A stretch of DNA of 64,000 bases from the NCBI GenBank assembly GCA_016700055.1, contig CP064997.1, forward strand, positions 2,170,001-2,234,000, read 5' to 3'. Below, piece by piece: positions 40,830-49,342 of the stretch. The position numbers and the translations under genes are program-made. The DNA is from Actinomycetota bacterium (GTDB lineage: Bacteria; Actinomycetota; Acidimicrobiia; Acidimicrobiales; Ilumatobacteraceae). Below the pieces are notes generated by a model. It saw nothing but the letters and a program-made list of their open reading frames with translations. It made no database searches and was not told the DNA's origin. Every line of letters begins with the position of its first letter. Within the stretch, counting starts at the first letter, position 1.

Positions 40830-41477
40830 CAGCAGCCGCTCGGCGAGGCGTTCCTGGCGGCGCCGGCGCATCCAGCGAAACACCTCGATCAGCATCGTCA
40901 CCACGAGCGATGCCCCGAACGCGAGCAGGAACGCCAGCGTGTGGTTGTCCTCGAACCGCTCGCCGAACACGTAGCCGAGCAGAGCCGCGTACGACGCCCA
41001 GACGAGCGCGGCGACGGCCACCCAGGTGGCGAACCAGCGTGCCGGCTGGCGGGTGACACCGCACGACAGGGTGAGCGCGGTGCGCCCACCGGGCACGAAC
41101 CGCGCGGTGATCAACAGCAGGCCGCCGCGGAGCTGGATCTGTCTCGACGCCCACGCCAGGCGCTCGGCAGTGGCGGGGCGCTTCTCCGCGCGCCGCGCCA
41201 TCCACCCGCTTGCCCGGAGGCCGATCTGATACGACATGTTGTCGCCGACGAATGCTCCCGCCGCGCCGCACAGGATCACCAGCCACACCGGGTAAGACGC
41301 CGTGCCCGCCGCACTCGCGGCGACGCCGCCGACGATCACGGTCGTCTCGCTCGGCACGATCGGGATCACCGAGTCGAACACGGCGACCAAGAAGATCGCG
41401 GCGAGAAACCACCAGTTGCCGCTGAGGTCCTTCAGCCACTCGGTGAGATCCCCGAGGATCCCCGACGCGGCCCACAT
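40794..41477 (-). CDS. DedA-family (VTT domain) membrane protein
   Basis: 227 aa with the DedA layout: F-D-S-V-I-P-I-V-P-S-E near the start, G-A-F-V-G-D-N-M-S-Y-Q-I-G-L, and R-F-V-P-G-G-R-T-A-L-T-L-S-C-G. DedA proteins are linked to polyprenyl-phosphate or phospholipid flipping and proton-motive-force balance. The C-terminus is Arg-rich. ATG 41477 is preceded by TAGGGT at 8 nt. It follows purK by 42 nt but has its own promoter-like element. Confidence 0.85.
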   Translation of the reverse strand: MWAASGILGDLTEWLKDLSGNWWFLAAIFLVAVFDSVIPIVPSETTVIVGGVAASAAGTASYPVWLVILCGAAGAFVGDNMSYQIGLRASGWMARRAEKRPATAERLAWASRQIQLRGGLLLITARFVPGGRTALTLSCGVTRQPARWFATWVAVAALVWASYAALLGYVFGERFEDNHTLAFLLAFGASLVVTMLIEVFRWMRRRRQERLAERLLSASRDDGVVGG

Positions 41478-41485
41478 GGCCCTCG

Positions 41486-41491
41486 ACCCTA
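41486..41491 (-). promoter_or_regulatory. -10 element of dedA-like gene
   Basis: TAGGGT on the minus strand, 8 nt before the ATG at 41477. Confidence 0.4.
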
Positions 41492-41519
41492 CCGGTGCCC
41501 GCCGCCTGCGGACGCTGAC

Positions 41520-42668
41520 TCAGATGGTCTGCGAGCGAAGAGCTAGCGCCAGCTCGGCCGCTGCGGACGGGTCTGCTGCCGTGACCGTGAGGTGTCCCAT
41601 CTTGCGCCCCGGTCGTGGCTCGTGCTTGCCGTAGAGGTGGAGCCTGGCGTCGGGGTGGTCGAGCACCTCGGTCCAATCCGGCTCGCCGTCGATCCAGCGG
41701 TCGCCGAGCAGGTTCACCATCGCTGCCGCGGGGGCGGTCATCGTCGTCGGGCCGAGGCCGATGCCGCACACCGCGCGTACTTGCTGCGTGAACTGGCTCG
41801 TCGCGCACGCGTCGAGCGTCCAATGACCGCTGTTGTGCGGGCGCGGGGCGAGCTCGTTGACGAGCAGGTGGTCACGGACGACGAACTGCTCGACCGCCAG
41901 CACGCCGACGAAGTCGAGCGCCTCGGCGATCGCGTCGGCCAGCTCCACCGCCGCGGCGGCGAGCGCCGGGTCCACGCGGGCGGGCACCACCGTGAGGTCC
42001 AAGATGCTGTCGACGTGGTGGTTCTCGGCCACGGGGTAGGACACCGAGCGGCCGCTGGCCGTGCGCGCGATGAGCACGCTCAGCTCTGCGTCGAGCTGCA
42101 GGCGTTGCTCGAGCACGCAGGCCACGTTGCCCACCGCGTCCCATGCCTTGGCCAACTCTGCGGCGGTGGACACGGCCACCTGGCCCTTGCCGTCGTAGCC
42201 GAGGCGCGCGGTCTTCAAGAGGGCCGGGAAGCGCATCGACGACGCCGCGCGGTCGAGGTCGCCCGCGTCCTCGATCACCGCGCACGGCGCGGCAGGGATG
42301 CCGTGCTGCTGCAGGAACCGCTTCTCCAGGCGGCGGTCCTGGCAGAGCGCGACGGCCGGCGGCGACGGAGCGACGAACGTCAGCCCGGCGAGCGCGTCGA
42401 GCGAAGCGGAGGGCGGATTCTCGAACTCGGTCGTCACCACCGCGCACGACGCGCCGATGCGCTGGAGTGCGGCGGGGTCGTCGTAGGGCGCCACGACGTG
42501 CTCGTCGGCGACGGTGCCCGCCGGGGCGCGGGGGTCGGGCTCCAGCACCACCGTGCGGTAGCCCATGGTGCGGGCCGCGATCGACGCGTACCGGCCGAGT
42601 TGGCCGCCACCGAGAATGCCGAGCGTCGCCGGTGGCAGGATCGGTCTGCCGGGGGCGGAGACGCTCAT
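41520..42668 (-). CDS. purK: N5-carboxyaminoimidazole ribonucleotide synthase
   Basis: 382 aa ATP-grasp enzyme of purine synthesis, converting AIR, ATP and bicarbonate to N5-CAIR. Begins L-G-I-L-G-G-G-Q-L-G-R; ATP-grasp features include F-P-A-L-L-K-T-A-R-L-G-Y-D-G-K-G-Q and V-N-E-L-A-P-R-P-H-N-S-G-H-W-T. Ends Y-G-K-H-E-P-R-P-G-R-K-M-G-H-L-T-V. ATG 42668 overlaps the purE stop by 4 nt, the common purEK pairing. Confidence 0.95.
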   Translation of the reverse strand: MSVSAPGRPILPPATLGILGGGQLGRYASIAARTMGYRTVVLEPDPRAPAGTVADEHVVAPYDDPAALQRIGASCAVVTTEFENPPSASLDALAGLTFVAPSPPAVALCQDRRLEKRFLQQHGIPAAPCAVIEDAGDLDRAASSMRFPALLKTARLGYDGKGQVAVSTAAELAKAWDAVGNVACVLEQRLQLDAELSVLIARTASGRSVSYPVAENHHVDSILDLTVVPARVDPALAAAAVELADAIAEALDFVGVLAVEQFVVRDHLLVNELAPRPHNSGHWTLDACATSQFTQQVRAVCGIGLGPTTMTAPAAAMVNLLGDRWIDGEPDWTEVLDHPDARLHLYGKHEPRPGRKMGHLTVTAADPSAAAELALALRSQTI

Positions 42669-43171
42669 TGCGGCGGCAACGTCGACGACGCCGCCTGGTC
42701 GTGGCGAGCGGCCCGGTCCGCGTCCAGGCGGCGGGCCAGGTCGTCGTCGTCGTGGGCGAGCATGGCAACCGCGAACAAGGCCGCGTTCGTGGCGCCCGCC
42801 TCGCCGATCGCGAACGTGGCCACCGGGATGCCGGCGGGCATCTGGACGATCGAGTAGAGGGAGTCGAGCCCGGCCAGGTGCCGTGAGGGCACCGGCACGC
42901 CGAGGACGGGCACCGTGGTCTTCGAGGCGAGCATCCCGGGTAGGTGGGCGGCGCCACCCGCGCCGGCGATGATGCACCGCAGCCCGCTCGCTGCCGCCGA
43001 CTCGGCATAGGCGAACATCTCGTCCGGCATGCGGTGAGCCGACAACACCTGCACCTGGTAGGCGATCGAGAAGCGCTCGAGTACGGCCACCGCGTGCTGC
43101 ATCGTCGACCAGTCCGACGACGAGCCCATCACCACGCCGACTGCCACGGCCGGCTCCGCTCGCTCGCTCAC
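42665..43171 (-). CDS. purE: N5-CAIR mutase
   Basis: 168 aa class-I PurE, converting N5-CAIR to CAIR. Diagnostic V-G-V-V-M-G-S-S-S-D-W, S-A-H-R-M-P-D and I-I-A-G-A-G-G-A-A-H-L-P-G are intact. GTG start at 43171; an acidic tail after the catalytic domain. Starts 41 nt after the second OYE-type gene of the mycofactocin block, so it may share its transcript, an uncommon link between purine and cofactor genes. Confidence 0.95.
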   Translation of the reverse strand: MSERAEPAVAVGVVMGSSSDWSTMQHAVAVLERFSIAYQVQVLSAHRMPDEMFAYAESAAASGLRCIIAGAGGAAHLPGMLASKTTVPVLGVPVPSRHLAGLDSLYSIVQMPAGIPVATFAIGEAGATNAALFAVAMLAHDDDDLARRLDADRAARHDQAASSTLPPQ

Positions 43172-43212
43172 CGCCCCAGTCTGGCAAACCTCGCCGGGAG
43201 AGGCTCGTCGGC

Positions 43213-45180
43213 TCAGATCGCCGAGCCGGCGCGCTCGCCCTCGACCACGGCGGCGTGCGCCCGGCGGGGGGCGACGCAGTCACCGACGCGCTCGACGCTC
43301 CAGCCCTTCGCCTTCAGCTCGTGGTAGAGCCACTCCACCGGGTTGGCGGGTACGGCGAGCACCACCCAATCGGCGATGCGGGTGGCCTCGGCGCCGGTCG
43401 GATGGTGCAACAGCTTCAACGTCTGGCCGTCGACGCCCATCGGGACGAGGTCGGTGGACTGCTCGATGCCCTTCGCCCCGGCCCGCATCCACCAACCCTC
43501 CATGTCGAGGGTGATCCCGAGGTCCTGGCCGACGACCATCCCGTTCGTCAGCACCTCTACCCGGCAGCCACGATCGGCGAGCAGCTCGGCCACGGAGGTG
43601 GCCTGGTGGAAGCCGAGCTCGTCGACGACGACGACGATGTCGCCTTCTGCGGGACCCCCGTTCGGGGCCGATCCGTCGAGCACTGCGCGCACGTCGCACA
43701 CGTGGTCGGCGCCCTCTGGCACCCACCAAGGCCGGGCAGGCTCGGCGCCCATGGCGACGATCACGTGGTCCGGCCGCTGCTCGGCGACGAGGCCGGGCCA
43801 CACCCCGACGCCGTAGGTGATCTCCACCCCGAGCCGGCGGCACTCGGCGACCTGGTTGCGGATCATGTCGCCGAACTCGGCGCGATTCGGCACGCTCGCC
43901 GCGAGACGCACCTGGCCTCCCGGCTGGAGATGCTGCTCGAAGACGTGCACCTGGTGGCCCTTGCGGGCAGCAGCGATGGCCGCCTGGAGTCCGGCCGGGC
44001 CGGCACCGACCACCATCACCTTGCGCGGGTTGTCGGTGGCATCGCTGTGGTGGGAGATCAACCACTCGTGCTCACGCCCGGTGCGCGGGTTCTCGATGCA
44101 GCCGAGCCAACGGTTGAGGCCCATCCGCCCGACGCACTCCTGGTTGCAGCTGAGGCACAGGCGGATCTCGTCGGTCGCCCCGGCCCGAGCCTTCACGGCG
44201 AAGTCGGGGTCGGCGATCTGGCCGCGCACCACGCCGACGAGGTCGCAGTGGCCCTCGGCCAGAGCCCGCTCCGCCTGCAGCGGGTCCTTGAACCGGCCGA
44301 CGCCGACGACGGGCAGGTCGACGGTCTTGCGGATCGCGCTCGGGATGAACATCGCGTACCCGGGAGGCACGTGCATGCTCGCCTCGATCATGTGGAGGCT
44401 GGCGGTAGCGACACCGATCGAGGTGTTGATGTAGTCCACCTGACCCGTCGCCTCGACGATGGTGGCGATGGCGACGGCATCGTCGATCGTGGTGCCTCCG
44501 TCGACGAGCTCGTCGCCGCAGATGCGCACGCCGAGAGCCAGGCGGTTGCCGACCACCTTGCGTACCGCCGACACGATCTCGGTCAGCAACCTGGTGCGGT
44601 TGCGCAACGAACCGCCGTAGTCGTCGGTGCGCCGGTTCGTGAGCGGCGACAAGAACCCGCGCACGATCGAGGAATGGCTGCACTGCAGCTCGATGCCGTC
44701 GAAGCCGCCCTCGGCGCAGTTCTCGGCCACCGTCGCGTATCCGTGGACGACCTCGTCGATCTCGGCGAGCGAAACCGCCTTCGGCACCTCCCTGAACAGC
44801 GGGTCGGCCACCGCTGACGGCGCCCACACGGGCAGTCGGCTGTACATGCTCGACGCCTGTCCGCCGTTGTGGTTGAGCTGGGCGAAGATCGGCACCCGAT
44901 GACGGTGGACGGCCTCGGTGATCCGCCGATACCCGGGGATGACCTCGCGGCGGAAGCCGTGGATCAGCTTCTCGTAGGGCCAGTCGGTCGGGTGGGTGGA
45001 GTGCTCCTCGGTGATCACGAGCCCCACCCCGCCTGCGGCCCGCGCGGCGTAGTACGCGGCGTGCTGCTCGGTCGGCCTGCCGTCCCTCGCGTAGTTCGTG
45101 AGGTGAGCCCCGAACACGAGCCGGTTCCGAGTGGCGACAGGGCCGAGCTGCTGTGGTGTCCAGAGGAAGCGGTAGGCCAT
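43213..45180 (-). CDS. Mycofactocin-system FadH/OYE-type oxidoreductase (second copy)
   Basis: 655 aa, 2,4-dienoyl-CoA-reductase-like: an N-terminal FMN TIM barrel (~1-335; N-R-L-V-F-G-A-H-L-T-N, Q-L-N-H-N-G-G-Q, G-F-D-G-I-E-L-Q), a 4Fe-4S site C342-x2-C345-x3-C349-x11-C361, then an FAD/NAD domain (V-M-V-V-G-A-G-P-A-G-L-Q-A-A). Such a pair of OYE-like proteins is a named accessory of mycofactocin systems; the reaction is not established. ATG 45180 has TAGCGT 11 nt upstream inside the plsY end. It is ~40% similar by eye to the first copy, with matching Cys spacing. Confidence 0.85.
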   Translation of the reverse strand: MAYRFLWTPQQLGPVATRNRLVFGAHLTNYARDGRPTEQHAAYYAARAAGGVGLVITEEHSTHPTDWPYEKLIHGFRREVIPGYRRITEAVHRHRVPIFAQLNHNGGQASSMYSRLPVWAPSAVADPLFREVPKAVSLAEIDEVVHGYATVAENCAEGGFDGIELQCSHSSIVRGFLSPLTNRRTDDYGGSLRNRTRLLTEIVSAVRKVVGNRLALGVRICGDELVDGGTTIDDAVAIATIVEATGQVDYINTSIGVATASLHMIEASMHVPPGYAMFIPSAIRKTVDLPVVGVGRFKDPLQAERALAEGHCDLVGVVRGQIADPDFAVKARAGATDEIRLCLSCNQECVGRMGLNRWLGCIENPRTGREHEWLISHHSDATDNPRKVMVVGAGPAGLQAAIAAARKGHQVHVFEQHLQPGGQVRLAASVPNRAEFGDMIRNQVAECRRLGVEITYGVGVWPGLVAEQRPDHVIVAMGAEPARPWWVPEGADHVCDVRAVLDGSAPNGGPAEGDIVVVVDELGFHQATSVAELLADRGCRVEVLTNGMVVGQDLGITLDMEGWWMRAGAKGIEQSTDLVPMGVDGQTLKLLHHPTGAEATRIADWVVLAVPANPVEWLYHELKAKGWSVERVGDCVAPRRAHAAVVEGERAGSAI

Positions 45181-45191
45181 TGCAGCTCGGA

Positions 45192-45197
45192 ACGCTA
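45192..45197 (-). promoter_or_regulatory. Possible internal -10 before second OYE gene
   Basis: TAGCGT on the minus strand, 11 nt before the ATG at 45180 and overlapping the plsY stop. Confidence 0.3.
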
Positions 45198-45785
45198 GCG
45201 AGGGGTGGGGCTGATGTCGGGCTCGGTGCCCGACATCAGGCGGCGGACATTCGGCAGGTGCCGCCAGGCGACGAGCACGGCGAGACCGACGACGGCGAGC
45301 ACTTCTCCGATCGGCCTGCCGACGGCGACGAGCGTGATCGGGAACGAGACGACCAGCGCGAGCGAGCCGATCGACGCCTTGCCGGAGATCTTCGACGTCA
45401 CCAACCAAAGCGCACACATCCCGAGCGAGATCAACGGGTACAGGACGATCATCGAGCCGCCGGCGGTGGCCACTCCCTTGCCGCCGCGGAACCCCCGGGT
45501 GATCGGGAACACGTGACCGACGACGGCAGCGATGCCGAGCATCAGCCCGCCGGGAAGCCCGGCCAGCCCGTAGCCGACCGCCGCCGCGGCCGCGCCCTTC
45601 AGGCCGTCGAGCACGAACACGTAGACGCCCTGGCGGCGCCCGAGCACGCGGCCGACGTTGGAGGCTCCGGGGTTCCCCGAGCCGGCGGCGGTGATGTCGA
45701 CACCCTTCGAGCGGGCTACGAGTTGGGCGCTCGGGAACATGCCCAGCGCGTAGGCGACGGGCACGAGCAGAGCTGCGGCGAGCAT
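45195..45785 (-). CDS. plsY: Glycerol-3-phosphate acyltransferase PlsY
   Basis: 196 aa membrane enzyme using acyl-phosphate to acylate glycerol-3-phosphate in phospholipid synthesis. PlsY motifs are clear: P-S-A-Q-L-V-A-R near the first helix, G-S-G-N-P-G-A-S-N-V and G-H-V-F-P-I-T-R-G-F-R-G-G-K-G-V-A-T. It starts 1 nt after the first OYE-type gene stop and ends 14 nt before the next OYE start, so it is embedded in the mycofactocin operon. Whether it is the main PlsY or serves a mycofactocin-related lipid is unknown. Confidence 0.92.
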   Translation of the reverse strand: MLAAALLVPVAYALGMFPSAQLVARSKGVDITAAGSGNPGASNVGRVLGRRQGVYVFVLDGLKGAAAAAVGYGLAGLPGGLMLGIAAVVGHVFPITRGFRGGKGVATAGGSMIVLYPLISLGMCALWLVTSKISGKASIGSLALVVSFPITLVAVGRPIGEVLAVVGLAVLVAWRHLPNVRRLMSGTEPDISPTPR

Positions 45786-45786
45786 C

Positions 45787-47688
45787 TCAGACGCCGTCTA
45801 CGGCGAGGGCTGCGCGGCGACCGTCGAGGATCGCTTCCAGGTACGTGCGGGGGGCGACGCAGTCGCCGGCCTGCAGGTCTGCGTCGGCCAGCGCGGTGTC
45901 GGGCAGCCGGAACCCGCAGTCGACCACTGCTGCACACTCGATCGAGCGGATCGTGCCGGCGAAGCGGTCCTCCACCTCGACCGCCAGCCCGTCGCCCTGC
46001 CTGCGGACGCGGCGCACGATGCTGCGGCGCTCGACCGCGACGCCCAGCCGAGCCAGCCGGACGTTGGCCGGCGCCAGGTCGCCGCTGCGGGACAGTTCGT
46101 TGCCGGCGACGTGGTCTGGTGTCACGAGCACTGCCCGGGCGCCGAGCTGTTCGGCCAGCGCGACCGCGATCGGGCCGCCGATGGGGTCGACGACGACGAT
46201 CGTGCCCGCCGGCGGCAGCGCGCTCTCACCCCGGCGCAGATCGGCGACGTCGATCACCTGAGCGGGCGACACGTCCTCATCGAGGGCATACGACGGCTCG
46301 CCGCGGCGCGAGCCAGTCGCCTGCACCACGACCGTCTCCGGGGACGCGACCACCCCGGGAGTGCCGAGCAGTTCGACGTCGACGCCGAGGCGTTCGCATT
46401 CGGCGGCCAGCCAGCGCACGAGCGGTTCTCCCGGACCGTGCCGGGCGAGGCCGCCGAGCGTGGCGTCGCGCTCGACGAGGCGGACGCGGTGGCCGCGCAG
46501 CGCGGCCACCCGGGCGGTCTCCATCCCTGCGGGCCCGCCGCCGACCACCACCACGTCGCGGGGGCGGGTGGTCGGCGAGGTCCAGTCGGGGTCCTCCTGC
46601 TCGTGGCCGCTCGAGGGCTCACCGACGCAGCTCACGATCGGGTTCCGGGCGTCGCGTACCTGGCAGGCCTGGTTGCAGAGGATGCACGGCCGTACCTGCC
46701 CCACGGCTCCGGCGGCGACCTTGGCCACGAGGTCGGGGTCGGCGATCTGGGCACGGGTCATCTCGACCGCGTCGGCGACGCCACCGGCGATCGCTTGCTC
46801 CGCCAGTGCGGGATCGACGACCGATCCTTGGAGCACCACCGTCGCCCACCCGGCCAGCTCGGCCTTGACCGCCGCGCACACGTCGGTGTTGAAGCCCTGT
46901 GCCTCGTGGAAGTCGGGGCGCGTCTTCTCCGCGGAGAAGATCGCCCCCCGCGTGACGACGACGTAGTCGATGCCGGTGTGGGTCAGCTCGGAGGCGACGC
47001 CGGGCGCCATCTCCGGGGTGAGCCCGGCCCACGGGGCGAGCTCGTCGCAAGAGAGCCGCAGGCCGAGCACGTGGGTCGGCCCGAGCACGCCGCGCACGGC
47101 AGCCAACACCTGACGCGCGAACAGCAGGCGGTCCGCCCACTCGTCGTCACGGTGGTTCGTCAGCCCGCTCAGGAACTGGCGTACCAGGCTGTGCTGGCCG
47201 GCGTTCACCTCGACGCCGTCACAGCCCGCCTCGACGGCGAGCTCGGCCGCGGCGGCGAACCCCTCGACCACGGCGGCGATCTCGTCGGGCTCCATCCACT
47301 TCGGGACCTCGCGAGAGTTGACCTCCGGTACCCGTGAGGGCGCCCAGAGCGGCGCCTGGCTGTACGCGCTCGAGCCCTGACCGCCGGCATGATCCAGCGA
47401 AGCCACGACGAGCGCACCCTCTGGCCTGCAGGCGGCGACGATGGCTGCCCAGCCTTCGGCGCAGCGCTCGGCCAGCGGGGCGCGTTCGTACGGCCAGTCG
47501 CTGTCGTGGACGCTCGCGCCCTCGACGACGAGCGTGCCGCACCCACCGCGGGCACGGCGCAGGTAGTAGGCGACGTGGCGTTCGGTGAGGCCGCGGTCGT
47601 CGTCGCCGAGGTTGGTCACGTGGGGTCCGAAGAGCACGCGATTGGGGGCGGTGCGCGGCCCGAGGGACAGGGGCTGGAGCAGCTCCAT
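45787..47688 (-). CDS. Mycofactocin-system FadH/OYE-type oxidoreductase (first copy)
   Basis: 633 aa with the same three parts as the second copy: FMN barrel (N-R-V-L-F-G-P-H-V-T-N, S-L-D-H-A-G-G-Q, C-D-G-V-E-V-N), 4Fe-4S ligands C335-x2-C338-x3-C342-x11-C354, and an FAD/NAD domain (V-V-V-V-G-G-G-P-A-G-M-E-T-A). The usual active-site Q-L-x-H is S-L-D-H here, and the barrel differs enough from the second copy that they are unlikely to be redundant. ATG 47688 shares one base with the mftC stop (TGATG), so it is translationally coupled to mycofactocin maturation. Confidence 0.85.
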   Translation of the reverse strand: MELLQPLSLGPRTAPNRVLFGPHVTNLGDDDRGLTERHVAYYLRRARGGCGTLVVEGASVHDSDWPYERAPLAERCAEGWAAIVAACRPEGALVVASLDHAGGQGSSAYSQAPLWAPSRVPEVNSREVPKWMEPDEIAAVVEGFAAAAELAVEAGCDGVEVNAGQHSLVRQFLSGLTNHRDDEWADRLLFARQVLAAVRGVLGPTHVLGLRLSCDELAPWAGLTPEMAPGVASELTHTGIDYVVVTRGAIFSAEKTRPDFHEAQGFNTDVCAAVKAELAGWATVVLQGSVVDPALAEQAIAGGVADAVEMTRAQIADPDLVAKVAAGAVGQVRPCILCNQACQVRDARNPIVSCVGEPSSGHEQEDPDWTSPTTRPRDVVVVGGGPAGMETARVAALRGHRVRLVERDATLGGLARHGPGEPLVRWLAAECERLGVDVELLGTPGVVASPETVVVQATGSRRGEPSYALDEDVSPAQVIDVADLRRGESALPPAGTIVVVDPIGGPIAVALAEQLGARAVLVTPDHVAGNELSRSGDLAPANVRLARLGVAVERRSIVRRVRRQGDGLAVEVEDRFAGTIRSIECAAVVDCGFRLPDTALADADLQAGDCVAPRTYLEAILDGRRAALAVDGV

Positions 47689-48824
47689 CAGGGTGCGGCC
47701 AGGGTCGGCTTGCGACGGAGCGTGACCGGCTTGGTGTGGTCGGCCGCCGGGCGCGGGTTGTGTCGAGCGTCGACCGCCGCGAGCAGCGTCGAGCCGGCAC
47801 CGACAACGCATTCGGGGTCGGGGCCGTCGAGGGGCAGGCCGGTGAAGAACTTCGCCGCCATGCACCCACCCTGGCAGGCGTCGAAACTGCCACAGCTCGC
47901 GCAGGCACCCGCGGAATGGGGCTCACGCAGCTCCGCGAAGAGCGCGCTCTGCCGCCACACCCGTGCGAAGCCGCCGGCCTCACGCACGTTGCCGGCGCGG
48001 AAGTCGTCGTGAATCACGAACGGGCAGGCGTACACGTCGCCCACCGGGTCGATCAGGCACACCACCCGGCCGGCCCCGCACATGTTGAGCCCGGGCAGGG
48101 ACTCGCCGAGCGCGTTGAGGTGGAAGAACGAGTCTCCGGTGAGCACGGAGTCGCCGTGCTGGAGCAGCCAGCGGTAGACGTCCCGCTGCTGGGCGTCGGT
48201 CGGGTGCAGCTCGGCCCACGAGTCGGCCCCGCGGCCCGAGGGTCGCAGGCGGGTGATGCGGAGCTGGGCGCCGAACGAGTCGGCGAGGCGGCGGAAACCG
48301 TCGAGCTGGTCGACGTTGTGGCGGGTGACCACGACGGAGATCTTGAACGGGCCGAAGTCGGCATCGCGGAGATGGCGCATCGCCGCCAGGGCGGTGGCGT
48401 GTGAACCGGCGCCGCGTACGGCGTCGTTCGTGGCGGCGTCGAGACCGTCGAGGGATATCTGGACGTCGAGGTAGTCGAGCGCCGCCAAGCGCCGCGCCGT
48501 CCCGGCGTCGATGAAGGCGCCGTTGGTGGAGAACTTCACGCCGATGCCGCTGCCCACCGCGTGCTCGACGATCGGGAAGAAGTCGCGGCGCACCATCGGC
48601 TCGCCGCCGCCGATGTTCACATAGAACACCTGGAGGGCAGCCAGCTCGTCGAGCAACGCCTTGGCCTCTGCGGTGTCGAGCTCGCGGGGGTCACGGGTGC
48701 CGCTCGACGAGAGGCAGTGGACGCACTGCAGGTTGCACGCGTAGGTCAGCTCCCACGTGATGCAGATCGGGGCGTCGAGGCCGCCCTTCAGCTGCTCAAC
48801 GAGCGGTTGCGGGTTGGCGCTCAC
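47688..48824 (-). CDS. mftC: Mycofactocin radical SAM maturase MftC
   Basis: 378 aa radical SAM/SPASM enzyme. SAM cluster motif C30-N-L-Q-C34-V-H-C37, the G-G-G-E-P box, V-K-F-S-T-N-G and Q-I-S-L-D-G. The SPASM region has C-G-A-G-R-V-V-C, Y-A-C-P-F and C-A-S-C-G-S-F-D-A-C-Q-G-G-C for two auxiliary clusters. MftC decarboxylates the C-terminal Tyr of MftA and then forms the Val-Tyr crosslink. GTG 48824 begins 29 nt inside mftB; the frame extends further upstream, but the extension is Ser/Arg-rich and overlaps all of mftB's C-terminus. Confidence 0.95.
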   Translation of the reverse strand: MSANPQPLVEQLKGGLDAPICITWELTYACNLQCVHCLSSSGTRDPRELDTAEAKALLDELAALQVFYVNIGGGEPMVRRDFFPIVEHAVGSGIGVKFSTNGAFIDAGTARRLAALDYLDVQISLDGLDAATNDAVRGAGSHATALAAMRHLRDADFGPFKISVVVTRHNVDQLDGFRRLADSFGAQLRITRLRPSGRGADSWAELHPTDAQQRDVYRWLLQHGDSVLTGDSFFHLNALGESLPGLNMCGAGRVVCLIDPVGDVYACPFVIHDDFRAGNVREAGGFARVWRQSALFAELREPHSAGACASCGSFDACQGGCMAAKFFTGLPLDGPDPECVVGAGSTLLAAVDARHNPRPAADHTKPVTLRRKPTLAAP

Positions 48825-49080
48825 GGACGATCTCGGAGGTTTCGAGCGAGGTGAGCGCGGCGACGAACGCCGGCCAACGCCGCTCGTCGATCGAGCAGGC
48901 GACGAGCGCACCGCGCAACGACGCGTGGTCGCCGAGGGCGTTCACGACGCCGGCGACGTCGGGGTGTTTCAAGAACACGAGGCGCCTGTTGCCGTAGTGG
49001 TAGGCGAGCGCGCCGAACGGTTCGGGCCGCACGGAGACCTGCGGGTGCAGCTCCAGGGCACGGTCGAGCGCGACGGCCAT
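48796..49080 (-). CDS. mftB: Mycofactocin precursor-binding chaperone MftB
   Basis: 94 aa, a PqqD-like RiPP recognition element that hands MftA to MftC. It starts M-A-V-A-L-D-R-A-L-E-L-H-P-Q-V-S-V-R-P-E, then F-G-A-L-A-Y-H-Y-G-N-R-R-L-V-F-L, the hallmark of MftB. Located 26 nt after mftA and overlapping mftC. The C-terminal ~10 residues fall in the overlap. Confidence 0.9.
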   Translation of the reverse strand: MAVALDRALELHPQVSVRPEPFGALAYHYGNRRLVFLKHPDVAGVVNALGDHASLRGALVACSIDERRWPAFVAALTSLETSEIVRERQPATAR

Positions 49081-49106
49081 CACCGGCGGCGAAGTAGTAG
49101 GCGGCG

Positions 49107-49277
49107 TCAGTAGACGCCGCACATCCCGTCGATCGAGATCTCCTCGACGAGGAGCTCCTCGGCGATCAGCAGGTCGCCGGTGGCGCCCGTAGGCGTCGAC
49201 GGCGAAGGGGTGGACACCGCGGTCTCGGCGGCGCTCTTCGCGTCGCGCGGTGCGGCGGAGGTGGGCTGGTGCTCCAT
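49107..49277 (-). CDS. mftA: Mycofactocin precursor peptide MftA
   Basis: 56 aa precursor peptide. A Ser/Thr/Pro/Ala-rich leader (residues 5-33) is followed by L-L-I-A-E-E-L-L-V-E-E-I-S and the diagnostic core I-D-G-M-C-G-V-Y at the extreme C-terminus; the final Val-Tyr is crosslinked to form the redox cofactor. ATG 49277 was chosen because TACGCT ends 8 nt upstream and no ribosome site is seen, suggesting a leaderless mRNA. It heads the mftABC-OYE-plsY-OYE operon and is divergent from helD. Confidence 0.97.
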   Translation of the reverse strand: MEHQPTSAAPRDAKSAAETAVSTPSPSTPTGATGDLLIAEELLVEEISIDGMCGVY

Positions 49278-49285
49278 GGAGGACG

Positions 49286-49291
49286 AGCGTA
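49286..49291 (-). promoter_or_regulatory. -10 element of mftA operon
   Basis: TACGCT on the minus strand, 8 nt before the mftA ATG. Confidence 0.45.
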
Positions 49292-49325
49292 GCGATACCC
49301 GCTCGGCACGCGCATGCGGGCCCAC

Positions 49326-49331
49326 TAGCAT
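49326..49331 (+). promoter_or_regulatory. -10 element of helD
   Basis: TAGCAT, 11 nt before the helD GTG at 49343; lies 34 nt from the divergent mftA -10. Confidence 0.4.
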
Positions 49332-49342
49332 CGCCGACCCCT

